Part shown: in pieces, positions 8,549 through 15,247 of the stretch | How positions within the stretch are numbered: position 1 is the first letter of the stretch | Layout of the letters: every line of letters starts with the position of its first letter | Source of the DNA: an uncultured Lysobacterales bacterium | GTDB taxonomy: Bacteria > Pseudomonadota > Gammaproteobacteria > Xanthomonadales > SZUA-36 | Length of the DNA stretch: 21,186 bases | Direction of reading: 5' to 3' | Assembly (NCBI GenBank): GCA_937974465.1 | Contig: CALJWY010000084.1 | Coordinates: 1-21,186 of the forward strand | Program-made: the position numbers and the translations under genes | Notes under the pieces: model-generated | The model's input: the letters and a program-made list of their open reading frames with translations, nothing else | Database searches by the model: none | What the model was told of the DNA's origin: nothing

Positions 8549-8576
8549 CTTGAATCGCTGTTGCCAAGCCCCATAT
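8549..8576 (+). promoter_or_regulatory. Sigma-32 heat-shock promoter of grpE
   Basis: The -35 box CTTGAAT (8549-8555) and -10 box CCCCATAT (8569-8576) are separated by 13 bases. This fits the E. coli sigma-32 consensus (CTTGAAA, 11-16 bases, CCCCATNT) with one mismatch. Transcription would begin around 8583, giving a leader of roughly 70 bases before the GTG start. The dnaK promoter has the same spacing. Confidence 0.85.
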
Positions 8577-8656
8577 CAGGGCGTGAAGCAATAAAGGAAG
8601 CACAGAAAGGCATGGCAGGAAAGAATGCCGGCTTCCAGTCATCCAGGAGCAGAATT

Positions 8657-9232
8657 GTGAGCGCAGAAAATAGCGGTAAAGATAACGAGATTGAAGTGAA
8701 CGAAGAAGAAACATTGACGAACCCGGGTGAGACCGTTGAAGAGCCGGCGCCTGATGATCCGGTTGAGATACTGGAAACGGCGCTGGATGCAGCCCGGTTC
8801 GAAGCCGCAGAGGCCAAGGAAGATATGTTGCGTATGCAGGCAGACATGGACAACCTGCGCAAACGCCTGGTACGTGAACATGAAAAGTCACGTCGGCGCA
8901 CGCTCGAACGGTTTATGAATGACTTGCTACCGGTGCGCGACAGCATGGAAAGGGGCCTTGAAGCCGCAGAGGACTCTGCCGCAACAGTCGAAACTCTGAA
9001 AGAGGGTAAACAACTGATCATGAAAATGCTGATCAAGGCAATGGGTGATCATGGTCTGCAAACCATCGACCCTGCCGGTGCTGCATTTGATCCTGAAAAG
9101 CACGAAGCGATGGCCATGTTGCCGTCAGCGGAGCTGGACGAGAATACCGTCATGGAAGTTTTGGAAAAGGGTTACCAGTTGCATGAGAGATTACTCAGGC
9201 CGGCCAAGGTGGTCGTGTCACGGAAGCCTTGA
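8657..9232 (+). CDS. grpE: Nucleotide exchange factor GrpE
   Basis: GrpE releases ADP from DnaK in the cytoplasm and acts as a thermosensor of the chaperone cycle. I chose the GTG at 8657 because AGGAG lies seven bases before it (8645-8649) and the product (191 residues) then begins with the acidic disordered tail usual in the family (SAENSGKDNEIEVNEEE). An ATG at 8612 (206 residues) is the alternative; the frame stays open further upstream, but that part is non-coding and contains the heat-shock promoter. A long dimerising helix covers about residues 35-85 with MQADMDNLRKRL and ERFMNDLLPVRDSMERGL. The C-terminal beta domain includes FDPEKHEAMAM and EVLEKGYQLHERLLRPAKVVVS. dnaK follows after 157 bases with its own promoter. 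Confidence 0.95.
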   Translation: MSAENSGKDNEIEVNEEETLTNPGETVEEPAPDDPVEILETALDAARFEAAEAKEDMLRMQADMDNLRKRLVREHEKSRRRTLERFMNDLLPVRDSMERGLEAAEDSAATVETLKEGKQLIMKMLIKAMGDHGLQTIDPAGAAFDPEKHEAMAMLPSAELDENTVMEVLEKGYQLHERLLRPAKVVVSRKP

Positions 9233-9320
9233 TAACCAGGTGATTGATTGTGAACGGCCAAGCGGACAAGCCGGATGTGTCGTTCGTATTGGTCTAATTT
9301 AAAAGAAAAAAACGTGAAAT

Positions 9321-9348
9321 GTTGAAATGTGTGGGCCAGACCCCATCT
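9321..9348 (+). promoter_or_regulatory. Sigma-32 heat-shock promoter of dnaK
   Basis: GTTGAAA (9321-9327) and CCCCATCT (9341-9348) are separated by 13 bases. Only the first base of the -35 box departs from CTTGAAA, and the -10 box matches CCCCATNT fully. The expected transcript starts near 9355, about 35 bases before the dnaK ATG, so dnaK can be heat-induced independently of grpE. Confidence 0.85.
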
Positions 9349-9389
9349 TTGTGAACATCAAGTTACTAGCTTATTTTTGGAGAGTTTAA

Positions 9390-11315
9390 ATGGGTAAAAT
9401 TATTGGAATTGACCTGGGTACCACGAACAGCTGCGTTGCAGTGATGGAAGGTGGTGAGCCACGGGTTATTGAAAATGCTGAGGGCGATCGCACCACGCCT
9501 TCCATTGTTGCATTTACAAAAGACGGTGAGGTCTTGGTAGGCCAGCCAGCCAAGCGGCAGGCGGTTACCAACCCCACCAATACACTGTTCGCCATCAAGC
9601 GCCTGATCGGCCGTAAATATGACGAAGACGTGGTGCAGAAAGACATCGACCTGGTGCCCTATAAAATTATTAAGGCCGACAATGGTGATGCGTGGGTTGA
9701 AGCTGGCGGCAAAAAAATGGCTGCCCCGGAAATTTCCGCACGTGTACTGATGAAGATGAAGAAAACCGCCGAAGATTATCTCGGCGAAGAGGTGACTGAC
9801 GCTGTTATTACGGTGCCGGCCTACTTTAACAATCACCAGCGCCAGGCTACTGAAGACGCCGGCAAAATTGCTGGTCTGAAAGTACGTCGTGTAATTTCCG
9901 AGCCGACAGCCGCAGCACTGGCATTTGGTATGGACAAAAAGGGTGGCGAACGCAAAATCGCGGTCTATGACCTCGGTGGCGGCACCTTTGATATTTCGAT
10001 CATCGAAATTGCAGATGTAGACGGAGAGCACCAGATCGAAGTGCTTTCCACCTCGGGTGATACTTTCCTGGGTGGTGAGGATTTTGACAAGCGCGTCATT
10101 GACTACCTGGTTTCCGAGTTCAAGAAAGACCAGGGTGTTGATCTGCGTAATGATCCATTGGCGTTGCAACGCCTTAAAGAAGGCGCAGAGCGGGCCAAGA
10201 TCGAGCTGTCCACTACCGAACAGACTGAAATCAACCTGCCGTATATCACTGCTGATGCAAGTGGTCCCAAGCACCTGAATATCAAGCTGACCCGCGCCAA
10301 GCTGGAGTCGCTGGTAGAAGACCTGGTCAAGAAGACTCTTGGTCCCTGCCGTACAGCGCTGGATGATGCCGGTTTGAAAGTCAGTGAGCTCGCGGACGTA
10401 ATTCTCGTCGGTGGCCAGACCCGTATGCCGATGGTGCAGAAAGCCGTAACAGAATTGTTTGGCAAGACGCCCCGTAAGGACGTAAACCCTGATGAAGCAG
10501 TGGCCCTTGGTGCCGCAGTGCAGGGTGGTGTGCTGTCCGGCGACGTTAAAGATGTCTTGTTGCTCGACGTAACCCCGCTTTCCCTCGGTATTGAAACCAT
10601 GGGCGGTGTTATGACCAAGCTGATCGAGAAAAATACCACGATCCCGACCAAGGCTTCGCAGATTTTCTCAACAGCCGAGGACAACCAGACCGCAGTGACT
10701 GTCCACGTACTGCAGGGTGAGCGAGAAATCGCCAGCGCCAATAAGTCACTGGCACGCTTTGACCTGGCTGGTATTGCACCTGCGATGCGCGGTATGCCTC
10801 AAATCGAAGTTACCTTCGATATCGATGCCAATGCCATCATGCACGTAAGTGCAAAGGACAACGCCACCGGTAAGGAACAGAAGATCGAAATCAAATCAGG
10901 TTCCGGTCTCTCAGAAGATGAGATCGAGAAGATGGTTGAGGATGCCGAGGCGCATGCCGAGGAGGATCGCAAGTTCCACGAGACAGTTACCGCTCGCAAC
11001 AGCGCCGATGCCATGGTCCACGCCACACGGTCCAGCCTGAAGGAAATGGGCGACAAGCTTGGTGATGATGATCGCAAGAAAATTGAATCAGCCATCGAGG
11101 AAGTTGAAGAAGCCATGAAGTCAGATGACAAGGAAACCATCGATGCGGCGACCACGAAACTGACCGAAGCGGCCCAGGTTATCTATCAGCAGGCAGCTGC
11201 AGAGGCCGAAGCTCAAGCTGGCGCCGAGGATGCAGGGCCATCAGCAGAAGCTGCGACCGATGATGTGGTTGATGCTGAGTTCGAAGAAGTTGATGACAAG
11301 GATGCCAATAAGTAA
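9390..11315 (+). CDS. dnaK: Molecular chaperone DnaK (Hsp70)
   Basis: The 641-residue product matches E. coli DnaK (638) in length and layout. The N-terminal ATPase domain shows GIDLGTTNSCVAV (from residue 5), the second phosphate motif with AVYDLGGGTFDIS, and the ILVGGQTRMP adenosine segment. The conserved linker DVLLLDVTPLSLGIETMGG leads to the substrate-binding beta domain and the helical lid. The acidic tail contains FEEVDDKD, close to the EEVDD-type end of bacterial Hsp70s. It binds exposed hydrophobic peptides in the cytoplasm in an ATP cycle driven by DnaJ and GrpE. The ATG follows GGAGAG (9379-9384). A strong terminator closes the transcript 26 bases after the stop, which separates it from dnaJ. 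Confidence 0.99.
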   Translation: MGKIIGIDLGTTNSCVAVMEGGEPRVIENAEGDRTTPSIVAFTKDGEVLVGQPAKRQAVTNPTNTLFAIKRLIGRKYDEDVVQKDIDLVPYKIIKADNGDAWVEAGGKKMAAPEISARVLMKMKKTAEDYLGEEVTDAVITVPAYFNNHQRQATEDAGKIAGLKVRRVISEPTAAALAFGMDKKGGERKIAVYDLGGGTFDISIIEIADVDGEHQIEVLSTSGDTFLGGEDFDKRVIDYLVSEFKKDQGVDLRNDPLALQRLKEGAERAKIELSTTEQTEINLPYITADASGPKHLNIKLTRAKLESLVEDLVKKTLGPCRTALDDAGLKVSELADVILVGGQTRMPMVQKAVTELFGKTPRKDVNPDEAVALGAAVQGGVLSGDVKDVLLLDVTPLSLGIETMGGVMTKLIEKNTTIPTKASQIFSTAEDNQTAVTVHVLQGEREIASANKSLARFDLAGIAPAMRGMPQIEVTFDIDANAIMHVSAKDNATGKEQKIEIKSGSGLSEDEIEKMVEDAEAHAEEDRKFHETVTARNSADAMVHATRSSLKEMGDKLGDDDRKKIESAIEEVEEAMKSDDKETIDAATTKLTEAAQVIYQQAAAEAEAQAGAEDAGPSAEAATDDVVDAEFEEVDDKDANK

Positions 11316-11340
11316 TCCTTTTTCATAAGCGTTAAAAAGA

Positions 11341-11367
11341 AGCCCGGCAACCGCCGGGCTTTTTTTT
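11341..11367 (+). terminator. Intrinsic terminator after dnaK
   Basis: AGCCCGGC (11341-11348) pairs perfectly with GCCGGGCT (11353-11360) across the loop AACC and is followed by seven further T residues. A-rich sequence lies before the stem, so it could also act on minus-strand transcripts. It should stop most dnaK transcripts before dnaJ. Confidence 0.96.
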
Positions 11368-11404
11368 GAAACCCAAAAACGAACAACGTCCCCACCGTAA
11401 GAGC

Positions 11405-11543
11405 ACCGTCATCCCGAGAAAGAGCCGTCATCCCCGCGCAGGCGGGGATCTTAGCCGGGTTACCGGGAAGCAAAGCGAATACCCCTTATTCACCCTCTAA
11501 GAAATAAGAGATCCCGGACAATGCTGCGCATTTCCGGGATGAC
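11405..11543 (+). repeat. Palindromic direct repeat, copy 1
   Basis: This 139-base unit matches the copy at 11598-11736 with scattered substitutions. It begins ACCGTCATCC and ends CCGGGATGAC, so its ends are inverted versions of each other. Inside is ATCCCCGCGCAGGCGGGGAT (11430-11449), a six-pair hairpin with a GCAG loop that resembles the dRS3 repeat of Neisseria. The right end forms a second hairpin: ATCCCGG and AATGC pair with GCATT and CCGGGAT. It looks like a REP- or MITE-type non-coding element. No transposase gene is in the window. Confidence 0.85.
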
Positions 11544-11597
11544 AGCCGGAAAGTGGCATCACCATCCCCGCGAAATCCCCGTCGTTCCCGCGCAAGT

Positions 11598-11736
11598 ACC
11601 GTCATCCCCGACAAAGCCCGTCATCCCCGCGCAGGCGGGGATCTCGGCCGGGTTACCGGGAAGTAAAGCGAATACCCCTTATTCACCCGGTAAGCAAAAC
11701 GAGATCCCGGGCAATGCTATGCATTTCCGGGATGAC
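11598..11736 (+). repeat. Palindromic direct repeat, copy 2
   Basis: This is the second 139-base copy of the unit at 11405-11543, with the central palindrome at 11623-11642. Substitutions in the right-hand hairpin fall in the three-base loop (TAT instead of TGC) and next to the outer stem, while the paired bases are kept. It is followed by CGCGGGGATGACG, an inverted counterpart of the left-end sequence. Confidence 0.85.
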
Positions 11737-11826
11737 GTTCCTGCGCGGGGATGACGTTCCTCGCGGGTATGACGGTGCTAACTCATGCATACAAAGTTTG
11801 AGAGCCTTGAAAAATTGCCGGATATG

Positions 11827-11855
11827 CTTGAATTACCTGCAACGCGGCCTCAAAT
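11827..11855 (+). promoter_or_regulatory. Possible weak sigma-32 promoter of dnaJ
   Basis: CTTGAAT (11827-11833), the same -35 sequence as at grpE, is followed after 14 bases by CCTCAAAT (11848-11855), which matches six of the eight positions of CCCCATNT if N is counted. Transcription would start near 11862, about 30 bases before the dnaJ ATG. The -10 box is degenerate, so this is tentative. Confidence 0.35.
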
Positions 11856-11892
11856 CTGCTGCAGAACAGGTAACCAGAAAAGATTTTAAAGA

Positions 11893-13020
11893 ATGGCCAA
11901 ACGTGACTATTACGAAGTGCTCGGAGTTCAACGCAACGCCGACCCGGCAGAACTCAAAAAAGCCTATCGCAAGCTGGCGATGAAATTCCATCCGGACCGC
12001 AATCCGGATGACGCCGACTCGCAGGAGCATTTCAAGGAGGCTCAGGAAGCCTACGATGTGCTGAAGGACGAGAAAAAGCGTTCAGCCTATGACCAGTTTG
12101 GTCATGCAGCCACGAATCCCGGCGCCCGCGGGCCAGCCGGTTTTGACGGCGATGTCGGCGATATCTTCGGTGATATCTTCGGTGACATATTCGGCGGCAG
12201 GGGAGGCCGGGGTGGCGGCCGCCAACAACAACGCGGCTCGGATCTGCGTTTTGCCATAGACCTGGATCTGGAGGAAGCTGTCTCCGGTATCACTCGCGAA
12301 ATTCGGATTCCCACTTTGGGTGAATGTAAACCTTGTCATGGCAGTGGCGCAGAGGATGGTGACAAGACCTCCTGCGCAACCTGCGGTGGTGTTGGCCAGG
12401 TCCGAATGCAGCAGGGGATTTTCTCCGTGCAACAGACATGTCCCGCCTGCAAGGGTATGGGCCAGGTGATCAAGAACCCCTGTACCTCATGTCATGGCCA
12501 GGGACGTATTCGCGAAACCAAGACCCTGTCAGTTAAAATTCCTTCCGGCGTGGATACCGGTGACCGGATCCGGCTAGCAGGCGAAGGTGAGGCCGGTATG
12601 GCTGGCGCCCAGCCTGGTGATCTCTATGTTGAGGTCAGGGTGCGAGCACATCGCCTGTTCGAGCGTGACGGTGATGACCTGTATTGCGAAGTACCCATTC
12701 ACTTCACCACGGCCGCCATTGGTGGTGAGTTGGAAATACCGACGTTAAATGGCCAGGTGAAATTAAAAGTTCCGGCTGAGACCCAGACCGGCCGTATGTT
12801 CCGGCTCAAGGGTAAGGGCGTGAAGTCGGTCCGCAGTCACCGCCAGGGCGACCTGATGTGTAAAGTAGTTGTTGAGACACCCGTAAGGCTTTCCAAGGAA
12901 CAAAAGGCGCTTTTGCAAAAGTTTCAGGACTCTTATGAAACCAGCAATACCGAGCACAACCCCAAGTCCAGTTCATGGCTCAGCGGCGTTCGGGAGTTTT
13001 TTGACCGGATGACTTCGTGA
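11893..13020 (+). CDS. dnaJ: Co-chaperone DnaJ (Hsp40)
   Basis: The 375-residue product is a full-length type I DnaJ. The J domain (about 1-70) carries the HPD motif at 33-35, which stimulates DnaK ATP hydrolysis. A Gly/Phe region follows, containing an unusual threefold GDIF repeat and a Gly/Arg stretch. The zinc domain has four CxxCxGxG modules: CKPCHGSG, CATCGGVG, CPACKGMG and CTSCHGQG. The C-terminal substrate-binding beta domains complete the protein. The ribosome-binding site is weak. Unlike the usual tight dnaK-dnaJ operon, it lies 577 bases from dnaK behind a terminator, so it likely needs its own promoter. The stop overlaps the start of dapB. Confidence 0.99.
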   Translation: MAKRDYYEVLGVQRNADPAELKKAYRKLAMKFHPDRNPDDADSQEHFKEAQEAYDVLKDEKKRSAYDQFGHAATNPGARGPAGFDGDVGDIFGDIFGDIFGGRGGRGGGRQQQRGSDLRFAIDLDLEEAVSGITREIRIPTLGECKPCHGSGAEDGDKTSCATCGGVGQVRMQQGIFSVQQTCPACKGMGQVIKNPCTSCHGQGRIRETKTLSVKIPSGVDTGDRIRLAGEGEAGMAGAQPGDLYVEVRVRAHRLFERDGDDLYCEVPIHFTTAAIGGELEIPTLNGQVKLKVPAETQTGRMFRLKGKGVKSVRSHRQGDLMCKVVVETPVRLSKEQKALLQKFQDSYETSNTEHNPKSSSWLSGVREFFDRMTS

Positions 13021-13775
13021 CCCGGCTACTAATCCATGGCACCGGCCGCATGGGGCGCAGAATCCAGGCGCGGTTGCCGGCGTTCAATAATTTCACGCTC
13101 GTTGGCCTGGTTTCGAAATCAAAACCTGAAGATACAAATCTATGGTCGCCAGCATTGGCCGACATCGATCAGGATGTCGATTTGCTGATCGATTTTACCC
13201 TGCCTGATGGAACCCGAACCGTCGCACAATGGTGTGAACAAAACGGCGTCGCATTGGTGTCAGGAACGACCGGCCTGGCGGAAGAGGACAAGTTGGCCCT
13301 GAAAAAGGCTGCCCGCAAGGTGCCGGTGTTATGGGCGCCAAATTTGAGTTTTGGAGTCGCACTGCTAGACAGCCTGGTGCGCCAGGCCGCCGCAGCCCTG
13401 GGCTCTGAAGCCGACATCCATATTGCGGAAACCCACCACGTACATAAAGTTGACGCTCCTTCGGGCACTGCGCTTGCCCTTGCTGCAACTGCAATGGAAG
13501 GACGCGGAAAACGGCTTGAAGAATTGCTGGGATCGAAAGACCTGGGTGATCTGGTCGAAGCCGAAGACGGTGGTTTAACCTTTTCCAGTGTGCGGGAAGG
13601 TGAGGTGATCGGGGAACATAGCATCACCTTCAGGCTGGCCGGTGAAGAAATAGAGCTTCGGCACAAAGCCCTCGATCGGGATGTGTTTGCGATTGGGGCG
13701 CTAAAAGCCGCTGAATGGCTGGTCGGGCAAAAGCCCGGTTATTACTCTACCAGTGATTGGCTAGGGTTGAATTAG
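13017..13775 (+). CDS. dapB: 4-hydroxy-tetrahydrodipicolinate reductase
   Basis: DapB reduces 4-hydroxy-tetrahydrodipicolinate with NAD(P)H in the pathway to diaminopimelate and lysine, in the cytoplasm. The 252-residue product shows the N-terminal nucleotide-binding loop HGTGRMGRRI, the VSGTTGL segment, APNLSFGVALL, and the catalytic and substrate block AETHHVHKVDAPSGTALALA. It is about 20 residues shorter than the E. coli protein, and its nucleotide loop is one residue shorter than the E. coli GAGGRMG form. The start is GTG within a GTGA overlap with the dnaJ stop, so translation is probably coupled to dnaJ. The dnaJ-dapB-carA order is the same as in pseudomonads. Confidence 0.96.
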   Translation: MTRLLIHGTGRMGRRIQARLPAFNNFTLVGLVSKSKPEDTNLWSPALADIDQDVDLLIDFTLPDGTRTVAQWCEQNGVALVSGTTGLAEEDKLALKKAARKVPVLWAPNLSFGVALLDSLVRQAAAALGSEADIHIAETHHVHKVDAPSGTALALAATAMEGRGKRLEELLGSKDLGDLVEAEDGGLTFSSVREGEVIGEHSITFRLAGEEIELRHKALDRDVFAIGALKAAEWLVGQKPGYYSTSDWLGLN

Positions 13776-13786
13776 CCTTATCGCCT

Positions 13787-13937
13787 CGCGGCATACCGTT
13801 CTGTGACACGCACTGCCAATTTGACACACGCCGCTCCTCGGCAATTGCTCCTGCATCGCCTAAAGCGCCTACCCTTGGTGCTCTACCTCCTGCATCCCTG
13901 CAGTCGTGCGCATCCCTGCGCCCGCGGCATACCGTTC
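13787..13937 (+). repeat. Degenerate repeats in the dapB-carA interval
   Basis: CGCGGCATACCGTTC occurs exactly at 13787-13801 and 13923-13937. Between them, CTCCTGCATC occurs twice and a GCATCCCTGC-type motif recurs. The 335 bases between dapB and carA otherwise hold no credible gene. An open frame across this part translates to Ala/Pro/Ser-rich sequence without domain character. It may be a dispersed repeat family, which needs comparison with the rest of the genome. Confidence 0.6.
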
Positions 13938-13955
13938 ATCCTGAACATAATTTGT

Positions 13956-13984
13956 TAGACAGGTGGGGTGGGTTCAATTAGAAT
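13956..13984 (+). promoter_or_regulatory. Candidate sigma-70 promoter of carAB-greA
   Basis: TAGACA (13956-13961) and TAGAAT (13979-13984) are 17 bases apart, each matching five of six consensus bases. The transcript would start near 13991, leaving a leader of about 120 bases that contains the hairpin at 14060-14090. No clear ArgR or other operator was recognised. Confidence 0.45.
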
Positions 13985-14004
13985 CTTAGCGCTTAGAGCA
14001 ACAT

Positions 14005-14058
14005 TTGCGGCCTCGGCTGATTCAGCGGAAGTACGTAGGAATTACTCATCAAATCTAA
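14005..14058 (+). CDS. Possible leader peptide upstream of carA
   Basis: A 17-codon frame starts at TTG 14005, six bases after AGAG, and ends at TAA 14056-14058, just before the hairpin at 14060. The peptide would be MRPRLIQRKYVGITHQI, with three Arg in the first eight residues. Position and composition suit an attenuation leader responding to arginine, one end product of the carbamoyl phosphate pathway. The frame is short and the start codon weak, so it may be chance. Confidence 0.22.
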   Translation: MRPRLIQRKYVGITHQI

Positions 14059-14059
14059 G

Positions 14060-14090
14060 CGGGAATTGCTGTTAACGGCATTCCCGTTTT
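14060..14090 (+). terminator. Terminator-like hairpin in the carA leader
   Basis: CGGGAAT (14060-14066) pairs with ATTCCCG (14080-14086); after one bulged T, GC (14068-14069) pairs with GC (14078-14079). TTTT follows at 14087-14090. It ends eight bases before the carA Shine-Dalgarno, so it lies inside the predicted carA transcript and could work as an attenuator. The T-run is short, so efficiency is uncertain. Confidence 0.55.
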
Positions 14091-14110
14091 GTGTATCCGG
14101 AGGCAGGAAA

Positions 14111-15241
14111 TTGACGCAGCAGGCAGTGCTTGCACTCGAAGACGGAAGCTTGTTTCATGGCCAGGGTATTGGCGCGAATGGCAGCACAACCGGCGAGGTG
14201 GTATTCAATACTTCGATGACGGGTTACCAGGAGATTCTGACCGATCCCTCCTACGCGATGCAGATCGTCACACTGACATTCCCGCACATCGGTAACACCG
14301 GATGCAATTCCGTCGATGAAGAGTCGTCGAAGCCCAAGGCCTCCGGTCTGATCGTTCGTGACGCAGCAATGCTGCATAGCAATTGGCGTAGCGAAGAAAC
14401 ACTCAACGACTATTTGCGTCGCCACGGAATCGTAGCCATTGCGGGCATTGACACCCGGCGCCTGACCAGGATTCTGCGGGAGAAGGGTGCACAGGGCGGT
14501 TGCATCATGGCTGGTTACAAGGTCGATGCAGAACAGGCTTTGGCCAAGGCCAGGGCTTTCCCTGGCATGCAGGGGCAGGACCTGGCAAAAGTGGTCACAA
14601 CCCCCAGGTCGTACGAATGGTCGCAGGGCAGCTACCAGCTTGACGAGACAGCCTGGGCAACCTCCACGCGCAAATATAATGTCGTTGCATACGATTTCGG
14701 TATCAAGCGTAATATCCTCAGAATGCTGGCAGACCGTGGTTGCAGGGTGACCGTGGTACCCGCTACCACGCCGGCCGGCGAGGTGATTGCCATGCAACCC
14801 GACGGTGTCTTTCTGTCCAATGGTCCCGGCGACCCTGAACCCTGTGATTATGCCATCGCCGCTATACAGGAAATATTACAAAGCAATCTGCCGGTGTTTG
14901 GAATATGCCTGGGTGTGCAGTTACTGGGCCTGGCTGCCGGCGCCTCCACCATCAAGATGAAATTCGGGCATCACGGCGCCAATCATCCTGTTCAGGACCT
15001 GGATACCAGGCAGGTTCTGATCACCAGCCAGAATCATGGTTTTGCGCTGGATGAGGAAACACTTCCGGACAATATTCGCGCTACCCACCGGTCGCTTTTC
15101 GATAACAGTCTGCAGGGTATTGAATTGGACGGCGGGCGGGCCTTTGGTTTCCAGGGGCATCCCGAAGCCAGTCCGGGCCCGCACGATGTGGCACACCTGT
15201 TTGATCGCTTTATTGGTTTAATGAACACCGCTGGGGATTGA
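14111..15241 (+). CDS. carA: Carbamoyl-phosphate synthase small (glutaminase) subunit
   Basis: CarA hydrolyses glutamine and channels ammonia to CarB for carbamoyl phosphate, used for arginine and pyrimidines. I chose TTG at 14111, seven bases after GGAGG (14099-14103); an ATG at 14066 would add 15 residues that cross the leader hairpin. The product (376 residues, E. coli 382) begins TQQAVLALEDG. The N-terminal domain contains GEVVFNTSMTGYQEILTDPSY. The class I amidotransferase domain has FLSNGPGDPEPCDY, the nucleophile Cys266 in GICLGVQ, KFGHHGANHPV, and the His-Glu pair in GHPEASPGPHD. The residue after LG is Val, where E. coli CarA has His. carB begins six bases after the stop. Confidence 0.98.
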   Translation: MTQQAVLALEDGSLFHGQGIGANGSTTGEVVFNTSMTGYQEILTDPSYAMQIVTLTFPHIGNTGCNSVDEESSKPKASGLIVRDAAMLHSNWRSEETLNDYLRRHGIVAIAGIDTRRLTRILREKGAQGGCIMAGYKVDAEQALAKARAFPGMQGQDLAKVVTTPRSYEWSQGSYQLDETAWATSTRKYNVVAYDFGIKRNILRMLADRGCRVTVVPATTPAGEVIAMQPDGVFLSNGPGDPEPCDYAIAAIQEILQSNLPVFGICLGVQLLGLAAGASTIKMKFGHHGANHPVQDLDTRQVLITSQNHGFALDEETLPDNIRATHRSLFDNSLQGIELDGGRAFGFQGHPEASPGPHDVAHLFDRFIGLMNTAGD

Positions 15242-15247
15242 TGAGTA

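Larger units (their letters stand above)
11316..11892 (+). other. Non-coding dnaK-dnaJ interval with terminator, palindromic repeats and possible dnaJ promoter
   Basis: This 577-base stretch contains no convincing gene. In order it holds the dnaK terminator, two 139-base direct repeats, a short pair of ATGACGTTCCT repeats (11732-11742 and 11751-11761), two CTTGAA boxes (11806 and 11827), and the dnaJ start. Many stretches match CGTCATCCC or its complement, so the interval appears to have grown by insertion or duplication of a palindromic element. Confidence 0.8.

Noticed and set aside
8357..8656. Upstream extension of the grpE frame by 100 codons
   Set aside because: The extra part contains the sigma-32 promoter and overlaps the recN start; its translation does not resemble GrpE. 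The GTG at 8657 has a strong ribosome-binding site.
9366..10274. A 302-codon open frame on the minus strand opposite dnaK
   Set aside because: Long antisense frames over dnaK are a known effect of its codon usage. The translation shows no domain, and it lies fully inside a certain gene.
11405..11736. CRISPR array
   Set aside because: There are only two units, each 139 bases with internal palindromes, and no regular short repeat-spacer pattern or cas gene.
11806..11812. CTTGAAA as the -35 box of a sigma-32 promoter for dnaJ
   Set aside because: At every allowed spacing the downstream bases fail to resemble CCCCATNT; only the second CTTGAAT at 11827 has a partial match.
13757..13981. A 74-codon frame between dapB and carA
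   Set aside because: It begins inside dapB, has no suitable ribosome-binding site, and translates a repeat-rich stretch without any recognisable domain.
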